Shown: positions 17,269-25,014, counted from the first letter of the stretch. The stretch is 39,656 nucleotides of DNA from Polyangiaceae bacterium (GCA_016933275.1 JAFGBI010000110.1:1-39656); one strand, 5' to 3'. Notes: a model not told the origin generated them from the sequence alone. Numbers and translations are program-made.

Positions 17269-17428
17269 CTAGAGCACCGATCAGGTTTCCCACAGCAACG
17301 GCGCCGCTGGAAACGTACCCATGCCGAGCGAGGGCACGTCTCCAACGGCGCCTCGGGCGAGCTCTGCTGCCGGTTCGGTGCTCTAGGTTGTCGATTTGAC
17401 GCAGCAATCAACCTGATTGCTGCTCTGG
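17269..17428 (-). repeat. Two-hairpin repeat, copy C (full, 160 bp, inverted)
   Basis: It has the same length as copies B and D, in opposite orientation. The large stem is 17300-17320 with 17332-17352 (21 positions; three C.A or A.C pairs on the plus strand, which are G.T on the element strand). The small stem is 17401-17410 with 17414-17423 (10 bp, perfect). It fills the space between two convergent stops (17240, 17481) and could act in termination or transcript stability. Confidence 0.92.
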
Positions 17429-17480
17429 GTCCTTCGTTGACCCTGCTGTGCCGTGGCATGCCGGCACCTCTTGGCGTGGC

Positions 17481-18323
17481 TCACTTTCCGGTCTGGCGGT
17501 CGTACGCTTCCTCGATGAAGTCCTCGATCGCAGCCAGAGAGAGCTCGGCGTGGTATTTGCGCCGTTCGACATAGACCGAGGGCGTGGCTTCGACCCGGTT
17601 GCGGATCCCCTCCTTCTTGGATTCGACGAGGATCTTCTCCAGGGCGGGATCGGCCAAGTCCCGTCGGAACCGGTCAGCGTCGAGGCCGGCGCTGGCGGCG
17701 CATTCCGGAAGTCGATTCGGATCGAACTTGTCGAAATTCTTGTACATGTGGAGCAAAAACTCGAAGAACTTGCCTTGCCGCTGTGCTGCCACCATCGCCT
17801 TGCCGCCTTCGGTCGAGCCCTGGTGGCTCCGGATGGGGAACGGACGCACGATGATCTTGGCCTTGCCCTTCAGCCTTCCGCTCGTGACGCTCTCGTGGAG
17901 TTGGGGCAAGAGGCGCGAGCAGTAGGGGCAGCGCGCGCAGAGGTAGAGGACGATCTCCACCTTGGCGTTCGGATCGCCGGCGACCGCAGCCCCGGCGGTG
18001 TCGATCTTCACCTTCGGGCTCGTGACACTGGACGCGCGCCGGGCCAGTTCCCGCTCGATGTCCGCCTTCGATTGGCCGGCTCCCGCACGGCGGCACACGT
18101 CGGTTGCCAGCCGCGTCACCAGCGAACACACGGGCTTTCGCTTGAGGCACTCTGCCAGGGTGCCGTCGCAGCAGTCGTGGGGGTGCGCAGAGGCCAGCAC
18201 TTGCACTGCAACCTCGCGCTTCGCACCGGTGAGGCCGTCGCAGGCCGCGATTTGCGCCAGCCCGAGCCGGGGGACGAGCACCAGAGTGAGCAGGGAGACG
18301 AGAATGGCGACTACGCTACGCAT
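17481..18323 (-). CDS. DsbA-like thioredoxin-fold protein (CPYC), exported
   Basis: ATG 18323 is preceded by AAAGGAGCG; 280 aa. A signal peptide covers residues 1-23. Residues 25-85 are Cys-rich (DCCDG, VCSLVT, DVCRRA). From about 120 a DsbA/thioredoxin domain follows with CPYC at 132-135 (preceded by an extra Cys at 129) and a cis-Pro loop, EATPSVYV, near residue 250. The family exchanges disulfides in the periplasm. It is the last gene of a tight cluster: its start overlaps the end of the DoxX-like gene by 13 bp. Oxidase, reductase or isomerase activity cannot be told from sequence. Confidence 0.88.
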   Translation of the reverse strand: MRSVVAILVSLLTLVLVPRLGLAQIAACDGLTGAKREVAVQVLASAHPHDCCDGTLAECLKRKPVCSLVTRLATDVCRRAGAGQSKADIERELARRASSVTSPKVKIDTAGAAVAGDPNAKVEIVLYLCARCPYCSRLLPQLHESVTSGRLKGKAKIIVRPFPIRSHQGSTEGGKAMVAAQRQGKFFEFLLHMYKNFDKFDPNRLPECAASAGLDADRFRRDLADPALEKILVESKKEGIRNRVEATPSVYVERRKYHAELSLAAIEDFIEEAYDRQTGK

Positions 18324-18826
18324 GACGATTTCGCTCCTTTCCGCGGGCTCCACCGGTCGAGACCGAGTGGGGCACGATCCAGGCAGAGGACGTAGAGAGC
18401 AAGGGAGAGCCAACCGGCGTCGCGGACGACGGTGTGCCAGGAGATGGGGTCCTCATCGACCGCGGCGGCGGAGGCGAAGCAGCCGCAGGCCATGTCGAGG
18501 CCGAGGTAGAGCGCGTGCCCGAGCGCGACCATGAAGCTTGCCATCATCACCGCGATGAGGAGGGCCGCAGCGCGCGCGCGGAGCCCGAGCACCAGAAGCA
18601 CGCCGGCGAAGAGCTCGACCCAGGGCAGCGTCAACGCGAAGAAGTTCACCGCCCAGAGCGGCAGGAATTGGTAGGTCGCGACATCCACGGCAAAACTCGC
18701 CGGATTCGCGATCTTGTGCAGGCACGCGGCGATGAACACCCAACCGAGGTACAGGCGCATCGCGAGCGAGATGTACGCATGACCTCGCCATTCGACGAAG
18801 GTCGAGCAACGGCTCGCACGACTCAT
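18311..18826 (-). CDS. MauE/DoxX-type redox-associated membrane protein
   Basis: A 171-aa protein with four predicted membrane helices. The segments RLYLGWVFIAACLHKIANP and LPWVELFAGVLLVLGL are typical of the MauE/DoxX family, whose members accompany thiol-redox proteins and are thought to help deliver electrons or form disulfides in the periplasm. A Cys pair occurs in DMACGCFAS between helices, a possible redox site. It overlaps the upstream rhodanese-like gene by 4 bp (ATGA) and the downstream DsbA-like gene by 13 bp, so the three are surely co-translated. Confidence 0.85.
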   Translation of the reverse strand: MSRASRCSTFVEWRGHAYISLAMRLYLGWVFIAACLHKIANPASFAVDVATYQFLPLWAVNFFALTLPWVELFAGVLLVLGLRARAAALLIAVMMASFMVALGHALYLGLDMACGCFASAAAVDEDPISWHTVVRDAGWLSLALYVLCLDRAPLGLDRWSPRKGAKSSCVA

Positions 18827-19410
18827 GGCACCCCTCCTGCTGGCGTGGCATCGGCCCCGGCCGAAGCCGCCACGCCCGGCTGACCGAGCGCGGAGGCGCC
18901 GCCCTTCACGAACACCACGTTTTTGATCCCCGCGCCGGAGAGCAACGCCGCCCAGTGCTCCCCGGAGTCCGGATCACCGCCGTCACCATACACGACGACG
19001 TGCTGTCGTCGGCTCTTTGCGATCGCCTTCGCGACCTCGGCTGCCTGCTGCTCAACCTCGTCGCTCTCCGCGAGCCAGTCGAAGGGAAACGACACGGCTC
19101 CAGCCGGGTGCCAGGCGGCGAACTCTTCGGCGTCGCGAGCATCCACCAGCAGGGTCGTGGTGCCCCGCACGCGTTCGTCACTCCCTGCGATGGCGGTCGC
19201 CGTGCCCATCGGCTCCGGGCACGGCACCATCGTCTCGATCTCCTCCTTGGCCAGCAGGGGAAATCGATCGGGACGCACCGCGTTCACGACGAGCGCCACG
19301 GCGGACCCGACCGCGGCGATCACGGCGGCATCGCGCACGATCGGCACGAGCCTCCCCGTCGTCGGGTGGCTGGGCGGGGGGGCCGAAGGGGGGGGATGGT
19401 TCGCTGTCAT
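18823..19410 (-). CDS. Membrane-anchored rhodanese-fold protein lacking the catalytic Cys
   Basis: A 195-aa protein. A hydrophobic segment at about 26-45 (AAVIAAVGSAVALVVNAV) anchors it. Residues 85-185 show the rhodanese fold: LLVDARDAEEFAAWHPAGAV, SFPFDWL, and HVVVYGDGGDPDSGEHW at the place of the active-site loop. Active rhodaneses have Cys directly after VVVY; here it is Gly, so sulfur transfer by the usual route is not possible. It may instead bind a partner. It starts 10 bp after the stop of the TPR/barrel gene and overlaps the DoxX-like gene by 4 bp. Confidence 0.83.
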   Translation of the reverse strand: MTANHPPPSAPPPSHPTTGRLVPIVRDAAVIAAVGSAVALVVNAVRPDRFPLLAKEEIETMVPCPEPMGTATAIAGSDERVRGTTTLLVDARDAEEFAAWHPAGAVSFPFDWLAESDEVEQQAAEVAKAIAKSRRQHVVVYGDGGDPDSGEHWAALLSGAGIKNVVFVKGGASALGQPGVAASAGADATPAGGVP

Positions 19411-19420
19411 GCTCCCTTCT

Positions 19421-20983
19421 TCATCGCAGGCAGGAGGCCCCGCTCTGGGCTGCCTCGTCCTGACGCATCAACTCGCGTACCTCGCCGAGGTCATCCTTGC
19501 CACCCGAGGCGAAGGTGCCGTAGTCGAAGCGAGCGCGACGTCTACCCTCGATCGTGCGGCGGCCCAAGGTATCGGAGTCGAAGCGCCACTCGAGCCGCAG
19601 GAGTCCCCGCCAATCCACGTAGTCGTAGACCTCTGCCGAGCTCGACCGTGAGGTTCGTTCCAGTGTGAGTCCAACCCGGACCGGATGGCGCCGGGGTGAC
19701 CAGGCCCCAGCGCCGAATCGGAGCTGGAGGTCCCTCCGGTTCGATCCCCCGGCGCCTCCGAAGTACTCCCGGGATTGGTGATACAGATCCGCGTTGGCGC
19801 CAGCGGTCACGTTGGCCTCGAATCCTGCCCGGAGCGGCAGCCAGAGCTGGACGACGAGGGACGCTCCGGCCAAATCGTAGGCATCGTTTCGCGCATCGTG
19901 TACCCGGATGGACGATCCACCAATTGCCCTTATTCCAAGTGGTCCTACCGTTCCCCATCCCAAGGACAGCTCACCCTCCGTCCGCGTGCGACCGATCTCG
20001 CGAAAGCGACGCCGCCCCCCGCCCGCGAAAATGGCGAAGGCGTCCCCCAGGCCGAGCTCGATCTCCCCCCGCTGAGCCTCGGTGAACCAGAGGGGTCCCG
20101 GCTCGTACTGGTCGTTTCCGGCCAACAGGGTGGCCTCCGTAGAGAGGGCAAGGAGCACCTCCGGTGAGCCCTGCCCGAGCAGCAGCCCGGCTCGCGCGCT
20201 GCCGGTGCCAAAGCTAAGCTTCTGTGCCTCGCGCGCCCAGAGCTCTTGGATGCGGAGCTGGCCCTCCAGGACGGGCCGAGCGACGAGGGGACCTCTCGCC
20301 AGGACTCTCAGATTGGCACCAGCGAGCGTGAGCGGGGAACCCACGGTGTTCGCTGCTCCAGCATCGACCGGAGAGCCGGCTAGTCCGTTGCTGGTCCACC
20401 CCAATCCAAGCTCCGTTCTGCCCGTGGCCACGGGTGATGCCCTCGGTGGATCGAGCTCGCGAGTGAGCTCCGCGAGGTACGCACGGTCCTCGGCGAAGAT
20501 GCGCCGGCTCCGGCGAGCCTTCCGCAGATGCTCCCGCGCCGCCTCGTCATGCGCCTCGAGGTGCGCCAGGTACGCCCGAACGAGCTTCCCACGCGCCCGG
20601 ATCTCGGGTGGCTCATCGCAGCCCCCCCCATCCAGCAGCTCATGGGCGAGCTCCGGCATCCCGCTGCGGATGTGGATCCAGGCGAGCAGGAAGCGGGGGT
20701 TGCACGCGTCCTCGTGGTAGTCGAGGTGCTCGCTCAGCACCCGGACGGCCCAGGTCGGGTTCTGGTCGGCGAGGTAGGCTCCCGCCAAGGCAAGGACGAT
20801 GGCCTCGCTGTGGGGAAGCTCGTCCCAGGCCTCCTTCAACGTCGCGATCGCGGTTTTGGGATCGGCCCTCGCCCTGGCCTCTGCCGCGACCGCGAGCGCC
20901 TGCGCCTCACGGTCATCTCGGGGTGCGGCCCGGGCGGGCGCGACGAGAGAGCAGAGGACCGCGAGGGCGGCGACCACGAGCAC
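19421..20983 (-). CDS. TPR plus outer-membrane beta-barrel protein
   Basis: GTG 20983 gives 520 aa, starting 20 bp after the peroxiredoxin stop. A signal peptide (LVVAALAVLCSLVAPARA) covers the first 20 residues. About residues 25-175 are helical with TPR-like periodicity (AIATLKEAWDELPHSEAIVL, then YLADQNPTWAVRVL). From about 185 to the end the sequence alternates polar and hydrophobic residues with aromatic girdles (ELGLGWTSNG, GLLRLEWRFDSDTL), as expected for a beta-barrel. The TPR-then-barrel order resembles Slam/DUF560 surface-lipoprotein assembly proteins, but I see no diagnostic motif, so this is a hypothesis. The frame stays open far upstream, but that part lies antiphase over the peroxiredoxin gene and is not used. 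Confidence 0.75.
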   Translation of the reverse strand: MLVVAALAVLCSLVAPARAAPRDDREAQALAVAAEARARADPKTAIATLKEAWDELPHSEAIVLALAGAYLADQNPTWAVRVLSEHLDYHEDACNPRFLLAWIHIRSGMPELAHELLDGGGCDEPPEIRARGKLVRAYLAHLEAHDEAAREHLRKARRSRRIFAEDRAYLAELTRELDPPRASPVATGRTELGLGWTSNGLAGSPVDAGAANTVGSPLTLAGANLRVLARGPLVARPVLEGQLRIQELWAREAQKLSFGTGSARAGLLLGQGSPEVLLALSTEATLLAGNDQYEPGPLWFTEAQRGEIELGLGDAFAIFAGGGRRRFREIGRTRTEGELSLGWGTVGPLGIRAIGGSSIRVHDARNDAYDLAGASLVVQLWLPLRAGFEANVTAGANADLYHQSREYFGGAGGSNRRDLQLRFGAGAWSPRRHPVRVGLTLERTSRSSSAEVYDYVDWRGLLRLEWRFDSDTLGRRTIEGRRRARFDYGTFASGGKDDLGEVRELMRQDEAAQSGASCLR

Positions 20984-21003
20984 CGCCGCTCTCGGGCCAT
21001 CGC

Positions 21004-21669
21004 CTAGAGCGAGCGCTTGGAGAAGTACCAATCCACGACATCGTACTCGCCAGCCTTCCCCATCCGCGCCTCGGCGTCCTGAGTGGTGGCGGGCGGCGGT
21101 ACGATCACCTTGTCTCCCGGGCGCCAGTCCGCCGGGCAGGCCACCGCGTGCGCGTCGACCGTCTGGAGTGCGTCGACGGCTCGAAGGATCTCGTCGAAGT
21201 TCCGGCCGACGTTCAGCGGGTAGTAGATCATCGCGCGCAGCCGGCGTTTCGGATCGATGAAGAACACTGCACGCACGGCCGCGGTCTCCGAGCTCGCCGA
21301 ATGGACCATGCCGAAGAGCTTCGAGACCTTCATGTCCAGATCGGCGATGATCGGAAACTCGATCGCGATCCCGAATTTCTCCTTGACGTTGCGCACCCAG
21401 GCGATGTGGCTGTGGACGCTGTCGATGGAGGTCCCGAGGAGCGCCACGTTGCGCTTCTTGAATTCGGCGTGAAGCTTCGCGAACGCCATGAACTCCGTGG
21501 TGCAGACCGGGGTAAAATCTGCCGGATGAGAGAACAGGATCACCCACTTGTCCGTCTCCCACGTCGAGAGCGTGATCTTGCCGTGAGTGGTCGTAGCGGT
21601 GAAATCGGGGACCGGTCCGTTCAGCTCCAGTCGGGGTTGGGAAGTGGTCGTCTGCGGTGTGTCGGTCAT
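21004..21669 (-). CDS. Prx6-type peroxiredoxin
   Basis: ATG 21669, with GAGGAG upstream, gives 221 aa, the normal length for Prx6-type peroxiredoxins. The peroxidatic Cys is C56 in HPADFTPVCTTEF, with the Thr and Pro of the PxxxTxxC site present. HSHIAWVRN, FFIDPKRRLRAMIYYPLNVGR and AVACPADWRPGDKV are typical of the subfamily. The C-terminal arm is long, as in Prx6. The enzyme reduces peroxides in the cytoplasm; the Cys in VACPADW could serve as resolving Cys, or reduction may come from another thiol. It opens the tight cluster Prx6, TPR/barrel, rhodanese-like, DoxX-like, DsbA-like. Confidence 0.93.
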   Translation of the reverse strand: MTDTPQTTTSQPRLELNGPVPDFTATTTHGKITLSTWETDKWVILFSHPADFTPVCTTEFMAFAKLHAEFKKRNVALLGTSIDSVHSHIAWVRNVKEKFGIAIEFPIIADLDMKVSKLFGMVHSASSETAAVRAVFFIDPKRRLRAMIYYPLNVGRNFDEILRAVDALQTVDAHAVACPADWRPGDKVIVPPPATTQDAEARMGKAGEYDVVDWYFSKRSL

Positions 21670-21852
21670 GGCTGGTTGACTCCTCTTCAGGTGGCTTGAT
21701 GAGGGGTACGAGGCGCAGGGGTGAACCCCGCCTCCCCTCGTTCTCAGCCGGATGACGGTCCGTTCGACCGCCGGCGGCGTCAAGGGCAATCGCGCGGGGT
21801 CCCCTCGAAAGCTCCATCGTGACGACGGCCGACTGGCGCTGCGGGATCCACT

Positions 21853-22194
21853 TCATCCGGATGGCCTCCCCACGAGTTCGGCGAGCTTCTCGTCCGGGAT
21901 CTGACCCGGGTAGGACTCGTCGCCGACCAGGAGGGTTGGCGTGCCCGTGATCCTTCGCTCGATCCCGACCGTCGGGTCCGCATGATGAAGGAGGGCGAGC
22001 TTGACCGCGAAGGCCAACCCGAGCCCGCAGCGCACCGTTGCGGGCAGCGAGAACCGCAGCCAAGGTGGGCGTCCGCCTGCTCGGGCAGCGCAGCGGGCCT
22101 TCCCCGTCTTCGCATCACCGCTCGGGTGGCGATCGGACGCTCGTGATTCGTGCTGGGATTTCATGGCAAGCTCCGCTGATCGGCGTCGAGCCAT
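21853..22194 (-). pseudogene. Thioredoxin-fold C-terminal fragment
   Basis: The last 35 codons give ERRITGTPTLLVGDES followed by YPGQIPDEKLAELVG. The TPTLLV segment is the cis-Pro loop and next strand of thioredoxin/DsbA/glutaredoxin folds, and the ending matches their last helix. No CxxC or complete first half is found upstream: residues 1-60 are Arg-rich and unlike the fold. A truncated or frameshifted gene is the simplest reading. It sits between the C_GCAxxG_C_C gene and the peroxiredoxin in the same direction. Confidence 0.45.
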
Positions 22195-22255
22195 GTCGAC
22201 GCTCGAACGCCGGGTGGTCGAGGGACGATCCCGCGCGTCGCTCGTGAGCGCCGGC

Positions 22256-22711
22256 CTAGCTCCCTCCTTTCGTTGGCCTCAGGATGGTTTCGAGTAGCTC
22301 GGCCGTGCCGCGCACGACCTCGACGCACCGCAGGGTCCGTACCCTCGCCCGGTTGGCGTCGGCCCGTCCTTGCTCGGTGCTAAGATCGAAACCATTGATC
22401 TCTCGGCAGAGGACCGAGCCGTGGAGCTCCGTGAATGCAGAGGTCAACCGTCCGGAGACCACATGGAGGGCACGCCGTCCGTCCACGTCTCGTGGCTCCG
22501 AGTAACCCTCGCGGAGTCCCAGGACGAGCAAGGCTCCGACCAGGGCTCCGCACGGCCCGTCCGTCAGCCGGACTCCGCTGCCGAACGCAGAGGCCAATCG
22601 CAGCCGGGTTTCGAGGTCGAGCCCGCTGTCCTCGGTGAACGTGCTGAACAGGGCCTGGGTACAGCTCGCGCCGTCGAGGAAACGGCGCACGCAGAGCTCG
22701 ACGGGCGTCAC
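22256..22711 (-). CDS. C_GCAxxG_C_C family protein
   Basis: The GTG at 22711 overlaps the stop of the preceding ATPase gene (GTGA); 151 aa. It carries the Cys pattern that defines this family: ASCTQALFSTF near the start, DGPCGALVGALLVLGL in the middle and HGSVLCREINGFDL later. Members are redox-active or Fe-S-associated helical proteins found mostly in anaerobes and near redox genes; the reaction is not established. The context with two Fe-S ATPases and a NifX-like protein fits an Fe-S or electron-transfer role. Confidence 0.85.
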   Translation of the reverse strand: MTPVELCVRRFLDGASCTQALFSTFTEDSGLDLETRLRLASAFGSGVRLTDGPCGALVGALLVLGLREGYSEPRDVDGRRALHVVSGRLTSAFTELHGSVLCREINGFDLSTEQGRADANRARVRTLRCVEVVRGTAELLETILRPTKGGS

Positions 22712-23592
22712 GCCGCCCCCCTCTCCGCGCGGAGCACCTCTCGCGTCCATTCCGCCGCTCTCTCGAGCCCGTTTCGCATCGCGCCGTCGAGCTCCAGCAG
22801 GAGTCGCCCTTGGGCGAGCAGGTCCGGCACCCGGCGATCGAACGGCAGCTGGGCCACGAGTTCAATCCCCGAGTTCACGGTCAACCGCTCGAGCTGGCAG
22901 GCTCCCTCCGGCCAGAGATCGGCTCGGTTCACCACGAGACCGATGCGCTGGGTGAAGCTGCGAGAGACCTCGAGCGCCCGTTCGACATCGTGCACGCCGA
23001 AACGGGACGCCTCCGCGACGAGCAGCACGGCGTTGGCGCCGGACAGGGTTGCGTGCACCGGGCACCCGATCCCGGGCGGGCCGTCGAGCAGCGCGAGGTC
23101 GTTGGTGCTTTCTTTCGTCAGCTGTCGGGCACGGTTCAGCAAGAGCGCCACCACGTGCCCCGAGTTATCGCGGCCGACGTCGAGCTCCGCGTGCACGAGG
23201 GGACCATACGCCGTCGACCGGATCCAGGACTGTCCCGCCACCCGCGTGGTCAACTCGATGGCCGCGACGGGGCAAGAGATGGCGCAGGCTGTGCAGCCTT
23301 CGCAGCGAGCGACGTCGATTTCGGCGCGGCCGTCGACCATTCGGACGCTGTTGAATCGGCAGACCTCGGTGCAGCGGAGGCATCCGTTGCAGAGATCTGG
23401 TTGGACCCGAGCGGACAAGCCCACGACTGCCGGCTCCCCGGGATCGTCCGGACCCGGCAGCAACAAGCCGAGGTTGGCTGCATCCACGTCACAATCGACG
23501 GTGACGATCGGCGCGAGCAGCGCGGCCAACGCCGCCGTGACCGAGGTCTTCCCGGTTCCGCCCTTGCCGCTCAGCACCGCGAGGGCCCTCAT
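22708..23592 (-). CDS. MinD-type P-loop ATPase with inserted ferredoxin domain (second of pair)
   Basis: 294 aa from ATG 23592, which overlaps the previous gene's stop (ATGA). It starts RALAVLSGKGGTGKTSV, a deviant Walker A typical of MinD/Mrp-type SIMIBI ATPases, followed by TVDCDVDAANL. Two [4Fe-4S] motifs are inserted: CNGCLRCTEVC and CEGCTACAISCP (each CxxCxxCxxxC). LALLDGPPGIGCP is the switch II region with a Cys. This matches the family of MinD ATPases with an inserted ferredoxin domain (COG1149 type). Related proteins load or move Fe-S clusters, but this subfamily is poorly characterised. It pairs with the adjacent paralogue, possibly as a heterodimer. Confidence 0.9.
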   Translation of the reverse strand: MRALAVLSGKGGTGKTSVTAALAALLAPIVTVDCDVDAANLGLLLPGPDDPGEPAVVGLSARVQPDLCNGCLRCTEVCRFNSVRMVDGRAEIDVARCEGCTACAISCPVAAIELTTRVAGQSWIRSTAYGPLVHAELDVGRDNSGHVVALLLNRARQLTKESTNDLALLDGPPGIGCPVHATLSGANAVLLVAEASRFGVHDVERALEVSRSFTQRIGLVVNRADLWPEGACQLERLTVNSGIELVAQLPFDRRVPDLLAQGRLLLELDGAMRNGLERAAEWTREVLRAERGAA

Positions 23593-24482
23593 GGCACTGC
23601 TCCCATGGCGACCGCCGGCGCATGCGGGAGGCGAGCCAAGAGCTGCTCGCAAAGGATCGTGATCGCATCGGCGAGGTAGGTGCTCGCGCGCTCCGGATCT
23701 TCGTTGGCGGCCACCGCCTCCGCGATGGCCGGGTCGTAGGGGATTTCCGCCCAGGACTCGAGGCCGACCCTCGTCACCACCTTCGCGAGGGCCCGAGGCC
23801 CCAGCCCGGCGCGGTTGAGCACGCCGACCGCCGGCACGGCCAGGGTGCGGCAGAGTCCGTATGCCAGGTTCAGGTCGTGTTCCCCGAAGGGCGTTGGTTC
23901 AGTGACGAGGATAGCGAGGTCGGCGTCGCGCAATGCGGCCACGGCCGAACAGGCGGTGCCCGGCGGAGAGTCCACCACGACCACTTCCAGGTCGCGGTCG
24001 CTGACGGTCCTCCGCAGCGCTTCGATGAGGGGAACTCCGCGCCGCTCCCCGAGCCGCAGCTTGCCCATGTGGAATCGAAGGTCGCCCACGGTTCCGTCCG
24101 CGATTTCACCGACCGGTATGGTCTGCCGGATGATGGCTCCTCGGCGGCAAGCGAGCTCGCAGGCTCGGCAGTCACGGCAGTGCTCTTCGAATGCCATCGC
24201 GCCTTCGGGCACCAGGCAGAGCGCGCCGAACGCGCAGACGCCCACGCAGTCTCCGCACGCCGAACAGGAGTCGAGGTCGATCTTGGCCGCGCTCCGGCTG
24301 ATGGTACGGGTGTTCGTGATGGTTGCGCCGAGAGCGAGGTGCCCGTTCGGCGCTTCGACGTCGGCATCTAGGTAGGCGATGCGTCCTCCGCGCGCGGCAA
24401 GCCGCCGGGCCAGGCAGGTGGCGACCAGGGTCTTGCCAGTGCCACCCTTGCCGCTCGCGACGACGACGGTGAAGGCTGCCAT
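23589..24482 (-). CDS. MinD-type P-loop ATPase with inserted ferredoxin domain (first of pair)
   Basis: 297 aa from ATG 24482. Features in order: FTVVVASGKGGTGKTLVAT (deviant Walker A), AYLDADVEAPNGHLAL, two [4Fe-4S] motifs (CSACGDCVGVC and CRDCRACELAC), VVVDSPPGTACSAV (switch II), ILVTEPTPFGEHDL and VGVLNRAG. It has the same layout as the next gene but only moderate identity by eye, so the two are old paralogues. The start is 13 bp after the NifX-like gene and its stop overlaps the next start, giving the unit NifX-like, ATPase 1, ATPase 2, C_GCAxxG_C_C. Upstream in-frame Met codons exist, but they lie inside the NifX-like gene. Confidence 0.9.
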   Translation of the reverse strand: MAAFTVVVASGKGGTGKTLVATCLARRLAARGGRIAYLDADVEAPNGHLALGATITNTRTISRSAAKIDLDSCSACGDCVGVCAFGALCLVPEGAMAFEEHCRDCRACELACRRGAIIRQTIPVGEIADGTVGDLRFHMGKLRLGERRGVPLIEALRRTVSDRDLEVVVVDSPPGTACSAVAALRDADLAILVTEPTPFGEHDLNLAYGLCRTLAVPAVGVLNRAGLGPRALAKVVTRVGLESWAEIPYDPAIAEAVAANEDPERASTYLADAITILCEQLLARLPHAPAVAMGAVP

Positions 24483-24495
24483 TTTCGCGTTCGCC

Positions 24496-24843
24496 TCACT
24501 CGAACGAGAGCTCGCCGTCGACCGTGCGCCGCCAGGCCTCGCGGGCCGCGACGGGCTCCGGGCATCGATACGCGCGGATACCGGCCCTCTGCAGGACACC
24601 CACCGCGTTCGGGCCGTACTTGGCCGCCGTCACGGCGACGGCGCCGAGCTCTCGGAGCTGGGTGACCGCCTGGGTCGAAGCGGCACCCGTCGCCTCCCGC
24701 GCCCGATTCTCGACAATGGACAAGAGCTCCCCCGTCCTCGTGAAGACGGCGAAGGCCGCGCAGCGCGCGAATGTCTCGTCGAGGCGCGGGTCGGCGCTGG
24801 TACTGGTCACGCAGACCACCATCCGGTCACCATCTGCAGTCAT
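24496..24843 (-). CDS. NifX/NifB-type dinitrogenase iron-molybdenum cofactor domain protein
   Basis: 115 aa, a single small alpha/beta domain with the RNase H-like layout of this family: VVCVTSTSADPRLDETFARC at the N-terminus, GAVAVTAAKYGPNAV in the middle and GIRAYRC near the end. Family members bind iron-molybdenum cofactor precursors or Fe-S units in nitrogenase maturation, but many occur beside MinD-ferredoxin ATPases in organisms without nitrogenase, where their role is unknown. It is the first gene of the minus-strand run and is divergent from the hotdog gene, with a palindrome between. Confidence 0.88.
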   Translation of the reverse strand: MTADGDRMVVCVTSTSADPRLDETFARCAAFAVFTRTGELLSIVENRAREATGAASTQAVTQLRELGAVAVTAAKYGPNAVGVLQRAGIRAYRCPEPVAAREAWRRTVDGELSFE

Positions 24844-24931
24844 CGATGATTCTCCTGGGACGGGGCCGCCGAAGGCCCACGCCCGGTCCTGAGAGGGCGC
24901 GGGTTGCTTCGGGCGGCGCCGGGAACGGATC

Positions 24932-24950
24932 TATAATGTGCATGTGCACA
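24932..24950. promoter_or_regulatory. TATAAT box and TGTGCA/TGCACA palindrome between divergent genes
   Basis: TATAAT at 24932-24937 overlaps an inverted repeat, TGTGCA-TG-TGCACA (24937-24950). It lies between the starts at 24843 (minus) and 25015 (plus). The position and symmetry suggest an operator overlapping a promoter; no good -35 at the usual spacing was found. Confidence 0.45.
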
Positions 24951-25014
24951 CAATGCAACCCCCGCCGGGCGCTTGCGTCGCTGGCGTCCTGGTGCTGGAG
25001 TCCTCCTGTGAACG

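Noticed and set aside
21003..21009. CTAGAGC at the peroxiredoxin stop, like the repeat terminus
   Set aside because: Only seven bases match and the following bases differ from the repeat, so chance is sufficient.
20984..22063. Upstream extension of the TPR/barrel frame across the peroxiredoxin gene
   Set aside because: The frame has no stop, but it lies in another phase over an obvious Prx6 gene and has no domain; GTG 20983 with a signal peptide explains the real start.
22256..24843. Reading the NifX-like/ATPase unit as part of a nitrogenase cluster
   Set aside because: No nifH, nifD, nifK, nifE, nifN or nifB is visible in the window, and NifX-type domains occur widely without nitrogenase.
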